Assembly: GCA_963383645.1 (NCBI GenBank) | Contig: OY726563.1 | Span: 27,250,821 to 27,314,820, forward strand | Length of the DNA: 64,000 bases | Origin: Muscardinus avellanarius | Taxonomy: Eukaryota; Chordata; Mammalia; Rodentia; Gliridae | Direction: 5' to 3' | Shown: positions 23,086-35,088 of the stretch, piece by piece | How positions within the stretch are numbered: position 1 is the stretch's first letter | Layout: every line of letters starts with the position of its first letter | Notes under the pieces: model-generated | Told to the model about the DNA's origin: nothing | Database searches by the model: none | The model's input: only the letters and a program-made list of their open reading frames with translations | Translations under genes and position numbers: made by a program

Positions 23086-24040
23086 AATATTAGGTTAACA
23101 TTAGTATCACTTTCCATAATCCAGTGGATTATTGCTGCACTGTATAATTCTACCCATAATATGTAAAAAATAATCCCTGCTAGTAAAATTAGAATATTAT
23201 GCTCCTCATCATGCTTTATCTTGGGAGTACTACAGTACTATGACCAGAGAAGAATGATCCTGATGAGTTTCTTTTTTCTACTGTTCTTACTTCTTTGTAT
23301 TTATAACTCTGTATTAATATTGTCACATAATGTCAATATTTCTTTTGGAAATCTATTAAGTACCATTCTACCTTCAAGTGTATATGGACAGCCCAAAATT
23401 CAAGTTCAGTCATGCCTCAAACTCTCTATAAATGTTCAAAAGAATATCTCTTCATCTTTACTTCATACAGTACTTCTGTGTAGATGATCTTACACATTTG
23501 CTTATTCCTAGTCATGTACTTTGAATTATACCTACAAAACAAAACAAGAAGCTTTTTGGAGGCCAGTCAATTAAACATATAATTTACATATTTACAATTT
23601 AAGTTAAAGTCATGTTTCCAAAAGTAGTGTATATGTTTAAGGTACCTTTGCTTTATTCAGAACCTATAAGTTATATTGCAATCAATTAATGTCTATAGGT
23701 TAAAGGTTAAAAGTATGAAGCTATAAAAAGAGTTTTCTTGAAAATAATTGCTTTCTAAAATTATGAAAATTGCACTGAAATATTATAGCTATTTTTTACT
23801 TAATTTAAAGACAATGTAAATAACTCCTGAAGACACATCTTATCTTTTATTAATATCTATACAAACTGGATTAAATTTGTGAAAAATTGTATCTGCAAAG
23901 AGAATCTATCAATCTCCCAAAGTCAGAACATAAACTCTGAAAAGACCTAGATCCTTCAAAGCTTCAAGTAATGATCAGTAAGTAAAAAACAGTAAATATA
24001 TGTAAATTTTATCTTGTAAAATATAATTTAAAATGGATTT
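23086..24040. other. Unique stretch
   Basis: An 88-codon frame (23221-23487) is hydrophobic at its start but has no recognised family, and I do not call it a gene. Confidence 0.45.
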
Positions 24041-24271
24041 ATAAACATTCTATAGCCGGGTGTGGTGGCACACGCTTGTAATTCCCGCGCTTGGGAGGCG
24101 GAGACAGGAAGATGGCGAAGGTTCGAAGCCAGCCTCCGCTGGCTTAAGAGACCCTGTTTCCAAATAAAAATATAAAAAATAGGTGTCTGGGAGTGTAGCC
24201 TGGAGGCAGAAGGGTTTCCAGGAACCCCAGTACATAAAAACACAAAAATAAAAATAAATAAACATTCTATA
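24041..24271 (+). mobile_element. SINE, lineage II, with 14-bp TSD
   Basis: ataaacattctata at 24041-24054 and 24258-24271 is a perfect target-site duplication. The insert (24055-24257) is a clean lineage II copy: gccgggtgtggtggcacacg, the B-box ggttcgaagcc at 24120-24130, ctggcttaagagaccctgtt, linker ccaaataaaaatataaaaaa, and right half gtctgggagtgtagcctgga with gggtttccaggaacccc. Confidence 0.97.
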
Positions 24272-26283
24272 AATGCTAATTTTTCTTTATCAAATTATGA
24301 ATTGTTTGCAATCATTTTTTTCTTTGACCATAACATGTAACATATGGAGATACCAGGACAAGTGAAATACCAACACCTATGTTAACATTGAAATTATGCA
24401 TAAAAAGCTTAGTAAGACGGCTATCTTTTACATGACATATATTTGCCTACAAGAATTTAAAAATACTATCATCTATTTAATAACAACTTTGATATATACT
24501 TTGAGCCTAAGGGAAAGGAGAGTCATATTTATTTCCGCTTTAAAATAAATCTGATGTGATTTATTTTCTAAGCTGAAAGCAAGGTAAAGTATAATAAATA
24601 GATGAACTATTTTTAAATTTCTAGGAGTTTTTGTTTTATCATTTTAATGAGAGAAGAAAGTAAAACTATCACAACATAAACTTACTCAGCATGCTCTAAA
24701 ATGTTCAATTTTGAAAGAAAAAGGACTGTGTGTGAATTGTGTGTGTGTGTGTTAAGGAGAAACAGACCTAAAAGAATCATCATGGAAGGGCCATGTACTT
24801 TCATAATTCCCTGAGAAACTCAGTGATTATAAGAAATACCAATCAGAGTTCAATATTCTTACCCTTGAAATCAGGAAAAAAGAAAGTACTTTAAAAGTTC
24901 AAGATCTTTGATAGCAATAACAAGAATTGAATTTGCCAGAGTAGGAGCTCTTCTTTTATCAATTTCAAGTGAGAAGCAATTTTTTTTTCTGCATAGCAAG
25001 AAGGCAAGCCAACTAAGGGGAAAAATCTGTGTGACTTCAATTATATAAAATTGACTGGATAGTTGAAAACTAATGTTTTTAAAGATTTTATTTATTTTTA
25101 AAACATCTTTCTTGTATGTTGTTTTTCATTTCATTCTGAAACAGATTAAGATTTGAAATTACTTTCAAACACAAAAATGCTCTCTCATGACAACTTTTTC
25201 TCAATTGCCTCTTTTGTCTTCTCCTGCTTTATTCTCTTCTTCATTGATTCTCCCTCATCTCTCCATATTCCTAAGCCAATAGGAAGAATTTCCTTCAGAC
25301 CCTTAAGCCTTGTATCTGTTACCATAGAGACAGGCATCACAAGATAGCTGTTCAGTAACATCCTCATGGAAATAAAATAAAAATCCTATGGGCTTTACAG
25401 GAACTTCCAATCCTACTAGTGGGTAGAAATGATATCCCTCCCTAGGAAAAAAAGCACAGCTATTTTAGTTTTGCCTTACAGAAAAATATCAATTGTAATA
25501 TATGATGGTAAATCCAGAATTCCTGAATTTTATGCTTAAAATCTGATCATGGTTTCTCCTAGGACTTAAAAAAGTCCCTTCTCTTATATACCTATGTTCA
25601 AAGAAGTATCTCACTGCTAACTTTTCATTCTGGTATGTCTTATCAATCATTTATTAATAGTGTCAACTGTTGTCTTATAGTGCAGTGACTATATTTTTAT
25701 CTTGTTATTCTTTCATCCCTTCTAGAACATATTTGATCAAGAACACTGTCATCTTTTCTGAAAGTTCAGTACCTCTCTAGAACTCTGAAATGTAATATCT
25801 AAAAAGTCTACAAACCTATGAACAGAGAAAAGGGTAGCTACAAGAAATATATTCCATTCACTTTATCTTGTTTTCCACTGACTCCTGCACTATCATTAAA
25901 TTTACTGAAACCATGCTTTAGCTGAACAGTAGCAGTAAAAACTGAATCTTAGCACATAGTTCAGTTCAGTAAGATCAATGTGCTCAGACAAATCAGGTAT
26001 TATATTTAAGTCAGTGATTGCAGAGAGTTCACATTTCCTTACAGTAACATTAAATAAACACTGCTTGGCAAGCTACATCTTTCAATAGATTACTAGCCAA
26101 AATGCACCCAACTTTAATCATTAGGCTGTATCTTTGAAATGCTTTTCCAAATTTCTAGTTTTTAAATATTATGAATGGTCTGAATTTCTGTTTGTGGCCT
26201 TCAACTAATATCTAATTATGACTTTGTTTTTCTAGATACTAGTCAATGACCAAATAACAACATTTTCTTATAGTCTAAAATGA
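24272..26283. other. Unique stretch
   Basis: No exon or repeat is recognised. A small CT-rich, gene-like block at 25150-25370 has overlapping frames on both strands and an X-box-like gttaccatagagac near 25317, too weak to call. Confidence 0.4.
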
Positions 26284-26572
26284 GTTCAGCAAACTAACAA
26301 GGGCCAGGGAGTAAACATGTCAGAATCGTGGCCCATATGGTCTCCGTCACAACTATTTCAAAATGAAAGCTACAGTAGACAGTGTGAAAACAATCATGTA
26401 TGCTATTTTCCAATAAAATTTTACCAACATTTAAACTGGAATTTTATGTATTTTTTGTGTGCCACAAAATATTATTTTATAAACAATTTATAAACAGGAA
26501 AATCATTTTTAGCTGGCTGACTAAACAAAAATCAGGGTGACATGTATGCCATAATTTACTAACCCCCACACC
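26284..26572 (+). mobile_element. hAT-Charlie-type non-autonomous DNA transposon
   Basis: Starts ttcagcaaactaacaagggc. Then come gggccagggagtaaacatgt, tggcccatatggtctccgtc, acaactatttcaaaatgaaa and attttccaataaaattttac, ending near aatttactaacccccacac. This is the order of a common mammalian hAT-Charlie MER element; the outer ends are roughly complementary, as expected for terminal inverted repeats. No transposase is encoded. Confidence 0.65.
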
Positions 26573-27879
26573 TGCCATGTATGGCCCAAGTAGTAAAGTA
26601 ATTCAAAGTAATTTATTAAAGAGGTAATTTTTTAAATTAAATGATTAAACTTTTAGATATTACAATTTAGAAATTTTCTCAGACATCTTCTTCTCCAATT
26701 TCCCTTTAGTATAGAAATTCCATTCTTAGTATGGAACAGGGAGTAAAGCATTTCACAATGTAGTCAAATCCCTGCGTACATCATTCACTGAAACATTTTT
26801 TAAAAATTTCAACCAGAAAGATGCTAATGAGTTTAAACCCCCATATAAATAATACTTCATCTAATATTCAAATTTTGCTTAATTTTTCTTTATTCCTTTT
26901 CCTTCATTCTTCAACTTTTTACTTTTTTGGTGCCTTTCAATGTACCTCAGATGTTATAGTTTCTAAGATCTTTCATCATTCATAAATTTTTCACTGAAGT
27001 TACTTGCAAATGTTAAAGTTCCTCTTAGACCATGGTATCCTTCTGCAAAAAATTTAAAGTTGTTCTCTTTTTTTGTCAAAAAATAATGCTTTAGTTTTTT
27101 CCCCGTCCTGTAAGACTATGACTGATCCTGAGAATTTGACCATCACAACCATTAAATCTTATCAAACGAACTATTATTAAACTTTAACTCTTTCACATTT
27201 AGTACATGCCAGATTTTTAAAATTTTAGCTTTGTTTAATTTTAGCTTTTCTGTTAAGTTCATATTTTTGACTTCACAATTTTTAGGTGATAATAATTCGT
27301 TGGTACCCTTATAATTTTATATATTTGCTCTGCTTCCTAGCTAGATAACTATTTAGATTTTTCTTAAGGTTTTAGAAATTAATATTTCATAGGCCAGGCA
27401 AAGATAAGAAGCAAATAACAAGGCACATTGGAATAGATTAGGTTCAAGTCAGGTGGAGAGCATTTCATAGAACTATACCATCATCCTGTGGGAGGCCCTC
27501 TTCCTGGTTTGAAATGATTGTCACCCAACTCAGGGAAATATAACAAGCTGACTTATTTATCAGATTATTATATCAAAGAGCAAGTATTTCTACATCTTTG
27601 TAATATTTGCATCATAAATATCCTCACCATTTCCATACTAGAAAAAATAGAACTTTAAAAAATCATAGCCTCTATTACCTGTCCATTTCTCTAAATTATT
27701 CCATCTTACTCAGGACTTCCCATTTATTCCCAGTAAGGGAAAATATTGTCTGTTTTTCTGGAGCAGTATTTCCAGTTATAAAGTTATTTACTTTCCTGGC
27801 CTAGTTAAGAACATTCTTCCTTTGTTTTATTTCTTTTATTAAATCTACCACAAATTAAAAATATTATGGTCCTTTCCAT
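26573..27879. other. Unique stretch
   Basis: AT-rich, with no gene or clear repeat recognised. Confidence 0.45.
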
Positions 27880-28095
27880 TTTTTTTTTGTGTGTGTGTGT
27901 GTGTGTGTGTGTATGGTACTGGGGATTGAACCCAAGGGAATTCTACCCCTGAGGTATACTCCTAGCCTGATATTTTTATTTTTTATTTTGAAACAGTGTC
28001 TCACTAAGTTACTAAGACTGTCCTTGAACTTGTGTTCCTCCTGTCTGAGCTTCCTCAGTACTGGGATTATAAATGTGAGCTGCTGTATCAGGCTT
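27880..28095 (-). mobile_element. SINE, B1-ID composite, with (TG)n tail
   Basis: (TG)n at 27889-27912 sits where the tail should be. It is followed by atggtactggggattgaacc, aacagtgtctcactaagtta and gtactgggattataaatgtg. Confidence 0.88.
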
Positions 28096-28578
28096 TAAAT
28101 ATTTTTGAAAGTTATTTTTTCAAAGATGTGTGTATGTGTGCATGTGCACAGGCATGCTTAAGTGGTTTCGTTTTATTTGATTTTTTATTCACAATAGATA
28201 GATGACATGAGAATGGAAGAATAACAGGATGGAGCAAGAATTTCAGAAAAAAAAACATTTGAAAGCATATTTCTTAACTGATAATGTCTTCTCCTGCTCA
28301 TCTTTCTGGATGAAAAGCTACACACCTGACAGGCAGCTACTGCATCATATGTGGGGAATTTCATCCTTTAGTGTTATCCCTTATGGGAACTAGGGAACAT
28401 TTTCAAACTAAAACATAATGATGTCCAATAAGAGTTTTACATAAAAGAAAGAAAGAGTTGTTTTTATAGCATAATTGCCTTAGGGATAAAAAAAAAAAAA
28501 ACATTGTTGGTTTGAAAAGGGAGAACCCACAGAGATTATAAAAATAGTCAATTCTAGATTTAAAATATATTTAAATGT
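28096..28578. other. Unique stretch
   Basis: No gene was seen; there is a short A13 run near 28488. Confidence 0.5.
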
Positions 28579-28580
28579 TC

Positions 28581-28613
28581 TTAGTCTATTTTAGTCTATT
28601 TAGTCTATTTTAG
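28581..28613. repeat. Short tandem repeat of TTTAGTCTA-like units
   Basis: About 3.3 copies of a 9-10-bp unit (ttagtctatt, ttagtctatt, tagtctattt). Confidence 0.85.
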
Positions 28614-31099
28614 TGTGTCCTACCTCTGTTTCATACACTATGCTTATGCATGTCTTCTTTATCTTTTCCCTCTGAAACTCTTTACGAAACAGAATTAAGC
28701 AGCTGGGATTTAAAGACTTCACAATGTTATTATTCTGCACGTTGACTGCTGATCCTGTTCCAGAGACAGAAAGATCTGCAAGTATTTTCAACTCTTACAA
28801 TGTGTTCATCAGAAAGGGTACGGCTGCTCTTCAGGTGTGTGACCCAAAGCCTTTCCGATTTCATTAATAATCAACAGCTGGTGCCACCTAGTGTCTGTGT
28901 TCTCCATTCATCAGTGGAATCAAATACAGAGCACTTCTTAGACACAAACTAAGGGAGCTTAAACTACAAACTAACAAACAAAAAGCCACGGTTCAGTGAG
29001 TCCAGTGGTTGATTCAAATTACACTATCTTCATTGAAAGAAAAACCTTTTTTTTAAGTAACTATGGTAACAGGAGTGTGAGGCTAGCAGGAAGCTTGCAT
29101 TTTTTTCTCACAGGAGACAATTCACAAAAGAAGAGTCCTGCTAAAGAAGCAATGTAAAAGAGTTCTTTCCAGACTTGAATTATCACTTAAAATGGTCAGA
29201 AAAAGTTGAGAAATGAAACTGGCAGAAGATCATGTTTAAAAAAAAAAAGAAAGTTTTGGTACAGCTGCTTTTTGTCAACCAAACAAAATTAACCCTATCA
29301 GGTTTGAATACAAAATTCTCTCAGTTTCTGAGCTTCCCGAAGATTAGTCAGTACTACAACTGACTGTACAAAGCATACACAGTACTCAAAAGTATTTAAA
29401 GGAAATAATCAGAGAGTTGGAACCACATTGCTAAAAATACTTTGTGCTTCTAAAATTACACATCTAGAAAACCATTTTCTTTCCTGCTGTACATATGAAT
29501 TATGAATGATACATGCAACCTCAGTCATGTATGCTTCAAGGTTAAAAAGTACTTATCCAAATTCTTCACTGTTTTGTAAAACATATGTAATTAATTTGGG
29601 TGAATGCAAGAAGTATGATTAGACTACCAGTTTCTAACTGATTCACTAATATTTAAATACATGTTGTTTTAACTCACTCTAAGAGGAAGACGTAATTGAA
29701 AAACACGGACTAACAGAAAAAAGTTACATAACAGCTGGTATTGTTCCTTAACCAGATGGAATGGAATATTACAATTACTAGACAAAACGCATAGCATATA
29801 TGAGCATCATTTTGTACACTGAAAGGTCATATTAGGTGTTCACATAAAATAGTCTTTTCACTTGTATAATTTAGCTACTTGGACTACAGGACAGAAGGGG
29901 TAGAGAGCTGAAGAATTCTGTATTATAAAGTTATTATGTTTCTCATACTCAGGAACATATATTTCTATATTATTTGACATCTGTTTTAAGCAGTCACTTG
30001 TTAATAATAGCTTTGAATGTTTTATTTGCTTGTTACCCTAGTGGTGATAAAAATTATTTCAGTATGTTCAGTCTAATATACACTCAGTGACATATTCCCA
30101 AGACAGTGTATGAAAATAGTATATAGAAACAATTCATACTTTCTGAAAAAAGCTTAAATCCTTCTCTTAAACCCCAAACTTTATTTCTGGAGCCAAATAC
30201 AGTCTCTGCTCGTGCTCCATTTGTTTGAAAGTACTTATAAGTGTAATCCACTGACTGAAAGAAATATTGCAACACAGATAGGAGTTCTAGAAATTGTACG
30301 CAGGCAAGAAAGACTATAAAGCAAACTCATTAAGGTTCCAAATAAGTAAATAAATAAATAAATGCTCACATTTTTAATGATTTATCATTTCCCATCATTT
30401 TCCTTTAACAGCTTTCAAAGCCCTATCTGAAAACTAGCTGATAGGGAGAAATTAAGAGCAGTAATCAAGCGAGAAATGATAGACCAGCTGGGTCGACATC
30501 AACTTGGCAAAACGTGAATACAGTTCAATAGCTGAAACAGATGCTAGAGTTGTTGAAAAAGCCTGCAGGAGATATTGATATATTTTCTTCTTATAATGCA
30601 GAATGACTGAATAAATGTCAAAAGCTGGAAATTGATGAGGGGAAATGACTGACAGCCAAACTCCTTATAAAACAGAAACCAAGTGTAACAATTTTCAACC
30701 TTTCCAAACATTGTATACATTCTCATTTCTCTCAGTGTCTGAAATCTGCCAATACATCAATCAGTCCTTGCAAGTAAACTGCATATAACTGAGCAGGGGT
30801 AGATTTCCCTGAAGATTTCCCCCCTGACATCATCTACCTGGAGAAAAACACTAGACTTTTGAGAAATACTTTATTTTAAAATCTTCTAACACTGATTTCC
30901 ATCCCAGAAGTGTTTCCCTGAGGTTGGAGGAAAGCACAACCCCCCAAAATATCTAACGTAGCACAAGATAATTTTAAAATCCATTCTGAAAAAGCAACAC
31001 TGTTTGCAGAGTTTGAAGAGCTCGGCAACAAACCCCAGCTACCAACAGCTGCTTGTTCAAACATATGCTTTGTCATGGTCAGCTTCTAATTGTATTCAT
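28614..31099. other. Repeat-poor unique block
   Basis: Apart from A-runs and an (AAAT)n at about 30344-30363, I recognise no transposon here, unlike the rest of the window. Candidate frames (28600-28791, 30084-30275, 30544-30726, 30876-31076, all minus) lack domain signatures. The block could hold conserved non-coding DNA; this is inference from low repeat content. Confidence 0.45.
28881..28894 (-). promoter_or_regulatory. CTCF-like core motif
   Basis: The complement of gtgccacctagtgt is acactaggtggcac, which fits the CTCF core CCASYAGRKGGCRS at 13 of 14 positions (first base differs). The surrounding sequence is unique, not a known CTCF-carrying repeat. A single motif match is only suggestive of binding. 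Confidence 0.4.
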
Positions 31100-31570
31100 A
31101 ATGATGTAATAGCTTTAATAATCCTACCTTCCATGCCAGCTGTTTTTCCTGTCACTCCATCATGCCAATAAGTTGGCTGCTGTAACAAATCAAGATAGTG
31201 CAAAACAGCATCTTTCTCCTGATTCTGTCATCTTCCTGAAAGCATTCTATTACTGCCGACTGCTGGGAACCAGAAAGTCTATTTGAATTCCAACAGCTCC
31301 CCTTTCGCATGATTCAAGTTAGGTTAGGTGGGCATGCCTAACATGATTCTCTCAGTCATTTATTATGCAGCTGCTACAACGTCGGTGTGGTAACCACTCT
31401 GACTATCTGATACGTCAGTCGAACAAAACCTACACCTCGGAGCAAACACATGAGCCAGAGCAGCGTTCTGCATTTAACGAGCATTCTTCCTGCCTAAAAA
31501 CAGTGGATCTGCAAATCTCTTTCAGTATCTGCTCGCTCCTCTGTACAGATCCAAAGCCTTTGGACTAGAT
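31100..31570. promoter_or_regulatory. CpG-retaining unique segment, candidate regulatory element
   Basis: CpGs are scarce around it, but between about 31250 and 31550 there are several (ctgccgactgctg, tttcgcatga, caacgtcggtg, tacgtcagtcgaac, cctcggagc, taacgagc, gctcgctc). A CRE-like tacgtcag (about 31411) and a RUNX-like tgtggtaacc (about 31386) occur. The 67-codon frame 31365-31568 is possible as a coding exon but matches no family I know. Confidence 0.35.
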
Positions 31571-32113
31571 TCTTTTCCTAACTATACGAAGAGTACAGTT
31601 ACTTGCCACACATCACATTATGCACGCTGAAATTTTGGCTTATTTTAACTTATTTTACCAGCCCTTTAAGGGAAAAAACTCTCTTCTGGTTGCATTTTAA
31701 AATCAGGACGTAGAATGCTCAGCTCCACATCTCTGCTTTATTATAAAATATAGCATGCACTTTCTCAAATGGAATTTGACTCTTGTGATTCTATGAAAAA
31801 ATCTCAAATAAGATTTTTCAAGAACATAGTATCTATTTTGTCCATTGGAGGTATCTACCGTCAGGGAATCTGTGTGTTTTTCCCAGGGGTGGACTTTTTA
31901 CTTGATATTTTGACTTCAGAAAAGTGCTCTCCTCATGAAGTAGGAAATTAGATTAGCCAAGTCTCGTATACAACTTGTTTTCCAAGTAAATAACTGCCAT
32001 TTCAGAACAATGTATTAAAATACCATTAATGAATACATATTTAAAAAATATAATTGCTGTTCATCTATATAGTATTAATTTATCTAAAACTTCTAAGCAT
32101 GTCTCTCAGGGCA

Positions 32114-32114
<1 letters not shown>
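31571..32114. other. Unique stretch
   Basis: No gene was seen. The 60-codon frame at 31769-31951 is not supported. Confidence 0.45.

Positions 32115-32155
<41 letters not shown>
32115..32155. repeat. (TA)n microsatellite
   Basis: An uninterrupted TA tract. Confidence 0.98.
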
Positions 32156-32157
<2 letters not shown>

Positions 32158-33060
32158 TGAAATTTTATCAGAGTAAAGTTTAAGTGGTTTTATGAAAAAA
32201 AATTTTCTAGGAAGAAATGATGAAGATATCAACCAAGTATTACATATTCAGTTTGGTAGGGAAGCTATCCTCCATCACTTGAAAAAGCAAACAGCTTGTC
32301 AAGTAGCTACATTATAAAACTCTAAAGAAAAATTCACTTAGCATATGTGAGACAAAGCCAATATGACTATTTTGAAATATCATTTCATGACAGTTTATGT
32401 GTTTGTATGTACACACGTACATTTTAGCTAATCTAACACCATTCTTTTATTTAATAAATGCAAATATTCCCTCTATATCAAAACATACATAACAATAACT
32501 TATACCATATAATGCTTAATTATCAATGCTGGAAACAAACCAGAAAGACAACTGGAGTCTGTGTGAACCCAAAAAAGTTTCTGTAGAATAACGTACACAC
32601 AATTCCACATAATAATTCTGAAAATACTGGTTCATAATTACTATTATTTTACAAAACAATCACGTTTTATTTAGCACATCTGTCCTAGAGGTTGCAGATG
32701 GCATAATCAGTCTTTTTTCTACCTTCGGCTTGTACGTACCTTTCCAACTTCAACTCTTGCCCTCACACTTTGCTCCAGTCCCAATCCACTTACTGTTCTT
32801 CAAAAATACTGTGTTCCTCCCTGTCTCAGATTTGCCACAATCTGCTTCACCTATCCATATGCCTGCTTTATCTTTTCAAAGGTTTTAGTAAAACTGTATA
32901 TGTTCCAAAATGAAATTTTGATATACATATGCATAGTGCAATGACTCCTATATTTAATCTAATTATCATATTCATTTTCTCACATGGTTACCCTGTTTGT
33001 ATTTGATGAGAACCATTATGACCTACTCTATTAGTAAATTTCAAGCATAAGATATGGAAT
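32156..33060. other. Unique stretch
   Basis: Nothing recognisable was seen. Confidence 0.45.
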
Positions 33061-33514
33061 AATTAACTTTAATCTTTATCCTGCACATTAGGCCTCTAGA
33101 ATTTATCCATATGATTAAACCCTTTATCTCCAACCTCATCTTGACCCCAGGCCCTGGAAAGCATCATTCTACTCTCTGTTTCTATTAATTTGAGTTTTCT
33201 AGTTTCCATATATAAGTGAAGTTATGTGGTAATTGTCTTTCTGTGTTTGGCAGTTCATTTAGCATCATGTCACTTAATTTAGAATAATGTCCTCCACATT
33301 CATCTATGTTGTTGAAAATAAAAGTATTCCCTTCATATATAATATATATATATATTCATTTATATGTACATATATAATATACATATTAATTTATTTGTAT
33401 AAAGAAATGGTGATATTTATTGATTCATACATCTACATATATTTTGAAAATTATCTCCTTATCTTGGCTATTATAAACCGTGGTACAATAAACATGAGAA
33501 TCAGATAATTCTTT

Positions 33515-33739
33515 AAGATACTTATTTTCGCCGGGCGTGGCATTCTTTCCAGAGGCTGAGACCTGAGGATCATGGTTCGCGGACAGCCTCACCTACTCAG
33601 TGAGGCCCTCTGCAACTTAGTGAGAGCCTGTTTCAAAAGAAAGAATAAAAAATAGGGCAGGGGGTGTAGCTCGGAGGTCAAATGTCCCTGGGTTCCATTC
33701 CCAAACCCGCAAAAAAGAAAATAAAAGATACTTATTTTC
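33515..33739 (+). mobile_element. SINE with internal deletion and 15-bp TSD
   Basis: aagatacttattttc at 33515-33529 and 33725-33739 is a perfect target-site duplication. The insert begins gccgggcgtgg and then jumps to cattctttccagaggctgag, so about two dozen bases of the usual B1 start (the gcgcacgcttgtaatcc part) are missing. The ID half (ggggtgtagctcggaggtca, then cccaaacccgc) is intact. Confidence 0.96.
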
Positions 33740-33928
33740 TTTTGTTTGTATATACACCGAGGAGGGATTGCTCGATCTTACGATATTTGAACTTATAATT
33801 ATTTAAAGAACTTGCATACTGTTTTCCGTAATGGCTGTCTGTAGTACAAATTTAAATTCTCATCAACTATGAATCAGGATTATGTTTTCCTCACATGCAC
33901 ACTGACATTTTTCTTTTTGTCTTTTGAT

Positions 33929-34013
33929 TTTTTTTTTTTCAGTACTGGGGATTGAATTCAAGGCCTTGAACATACTGGGCAATCATTCTGCTGATGAATT
34001 ATATCCCTGATCC
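33929..34013 (-). mobile_element. ID-like half-SINE
   Basis: Poly(T), then cagtactggggattgaattc and gatgaattatatccctgatc; there is no B1 half. Confidence 0.6.
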
Positions 34014-34335
34014 TTTTTTAAATATACTTTTATCAGTGCATTGTATTTATACATCATAATGAGAATCAAAGTTCTACAAACAAGCATGCACTCAGGTGTG
34101 TTTTCCTAGATCCTGCCCCTTCTCATACATTAAAGATTGGTAATTATAACTTTTATACAAGGGAATAGCATAATTTGAGCTGTTTCTTTTACAGTTCTTT
34201 TTCCCCTCTCAATCAAATTCCCTTTTTATATTCTCTCCCATTATTCTATGGGTTACTTTGATCAATTATCTGAAGTATTTTTCCCATTTTTTTCTCTAGC
34301 TTCCAGAAAACATTCAGCCCCTGACATTCTACAAC
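34014..34335 (-). mobile_element. Possible L1 3' UTR fragment
   Basis: atcagtgcattgtatttata and catcataatgagaatcaaag recall the complement of an L1 3' end. The rest is diverged. This is a weak call. Confidence 0.35.
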
Positions 34336-34865
34336 AGGATGATATCACTCAGCATATCAGAAAAATGGTTTGCTAATATTTTCACTCTTCTGTAAGTTGC
34401 ATTTTTATTTTATTATTTCCTTAGCTGTGCATTGACTTTTTTGTTTGGCATAGTCCTGCATGGTTATTTTTGGTTTTGTTGCCTGAGGTTTTGCTGGCAT
34501 GTTCAATTATATCACCAAGACTGGTGTCAAGAGGCTTTTCCTCTATGCTTACTTCTAAGAGTCTTTTAGTCTCAGGTACTATATTTACATATTATTTTGT
34601 ATGGTATAAAATAAGGGTTAAATTTTATTCTTTATCAAGTATACATTCATTTTCCAAAGACCATTTATTGAAGAGGCTATCTTTTCATCATTATGTATTA
34701 TTTGTGTTCTTATTAAAAATTAGTTGACTATATATGCATGGGTTTATTTCTGGGACCCTTTTTCCCATTTCACTGATGTACATGTCTGTTTTTATTCCAG
34801 TAACAACTTACTTTGGTTACTAAAGCTTCATCATAAAATTTGAGATCAGTAATTGTGATACATAG

Positions 34866-35088
34866 AATTTTTTTTTTTTTTTTTTGCGGGTCTGGGGATG
34901 GAACCCAGGGGCATTATAACTCTGACCTAGACTCTCTGCCCTACTTTGTATTCTTTATTTTGAAACAGGCTCTCACTAAGTTGCAGAGCACCTCACTAAG
35001 TACCTGAGGCTGTCCGCGAACCATGATCCTCTGGTCTCAGCCTCCCAAATGCTGGGATTATAAGCATATGCCACCACGCCAGATTACC
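34866..35088 (-). mobile_element. SINE, B1-ID composite
   Basis: Poly(T) of about 18, then gcgggtctggggatggaacc, aggctctcactaagttgcag and a B1 half ending tgccaccacgccagatta. The gcgggt end marks the lineage I right half. An imperfect flanking repeat (acatagaatttt / acctagaacttt) is a likely decayed TSD. Confidence 0.92.

Noticed and set aside
25310..25335. RFX X-box at gttaccatagagac
   Set aside because: Only the first half-site is good; the second matches about four of six positions.
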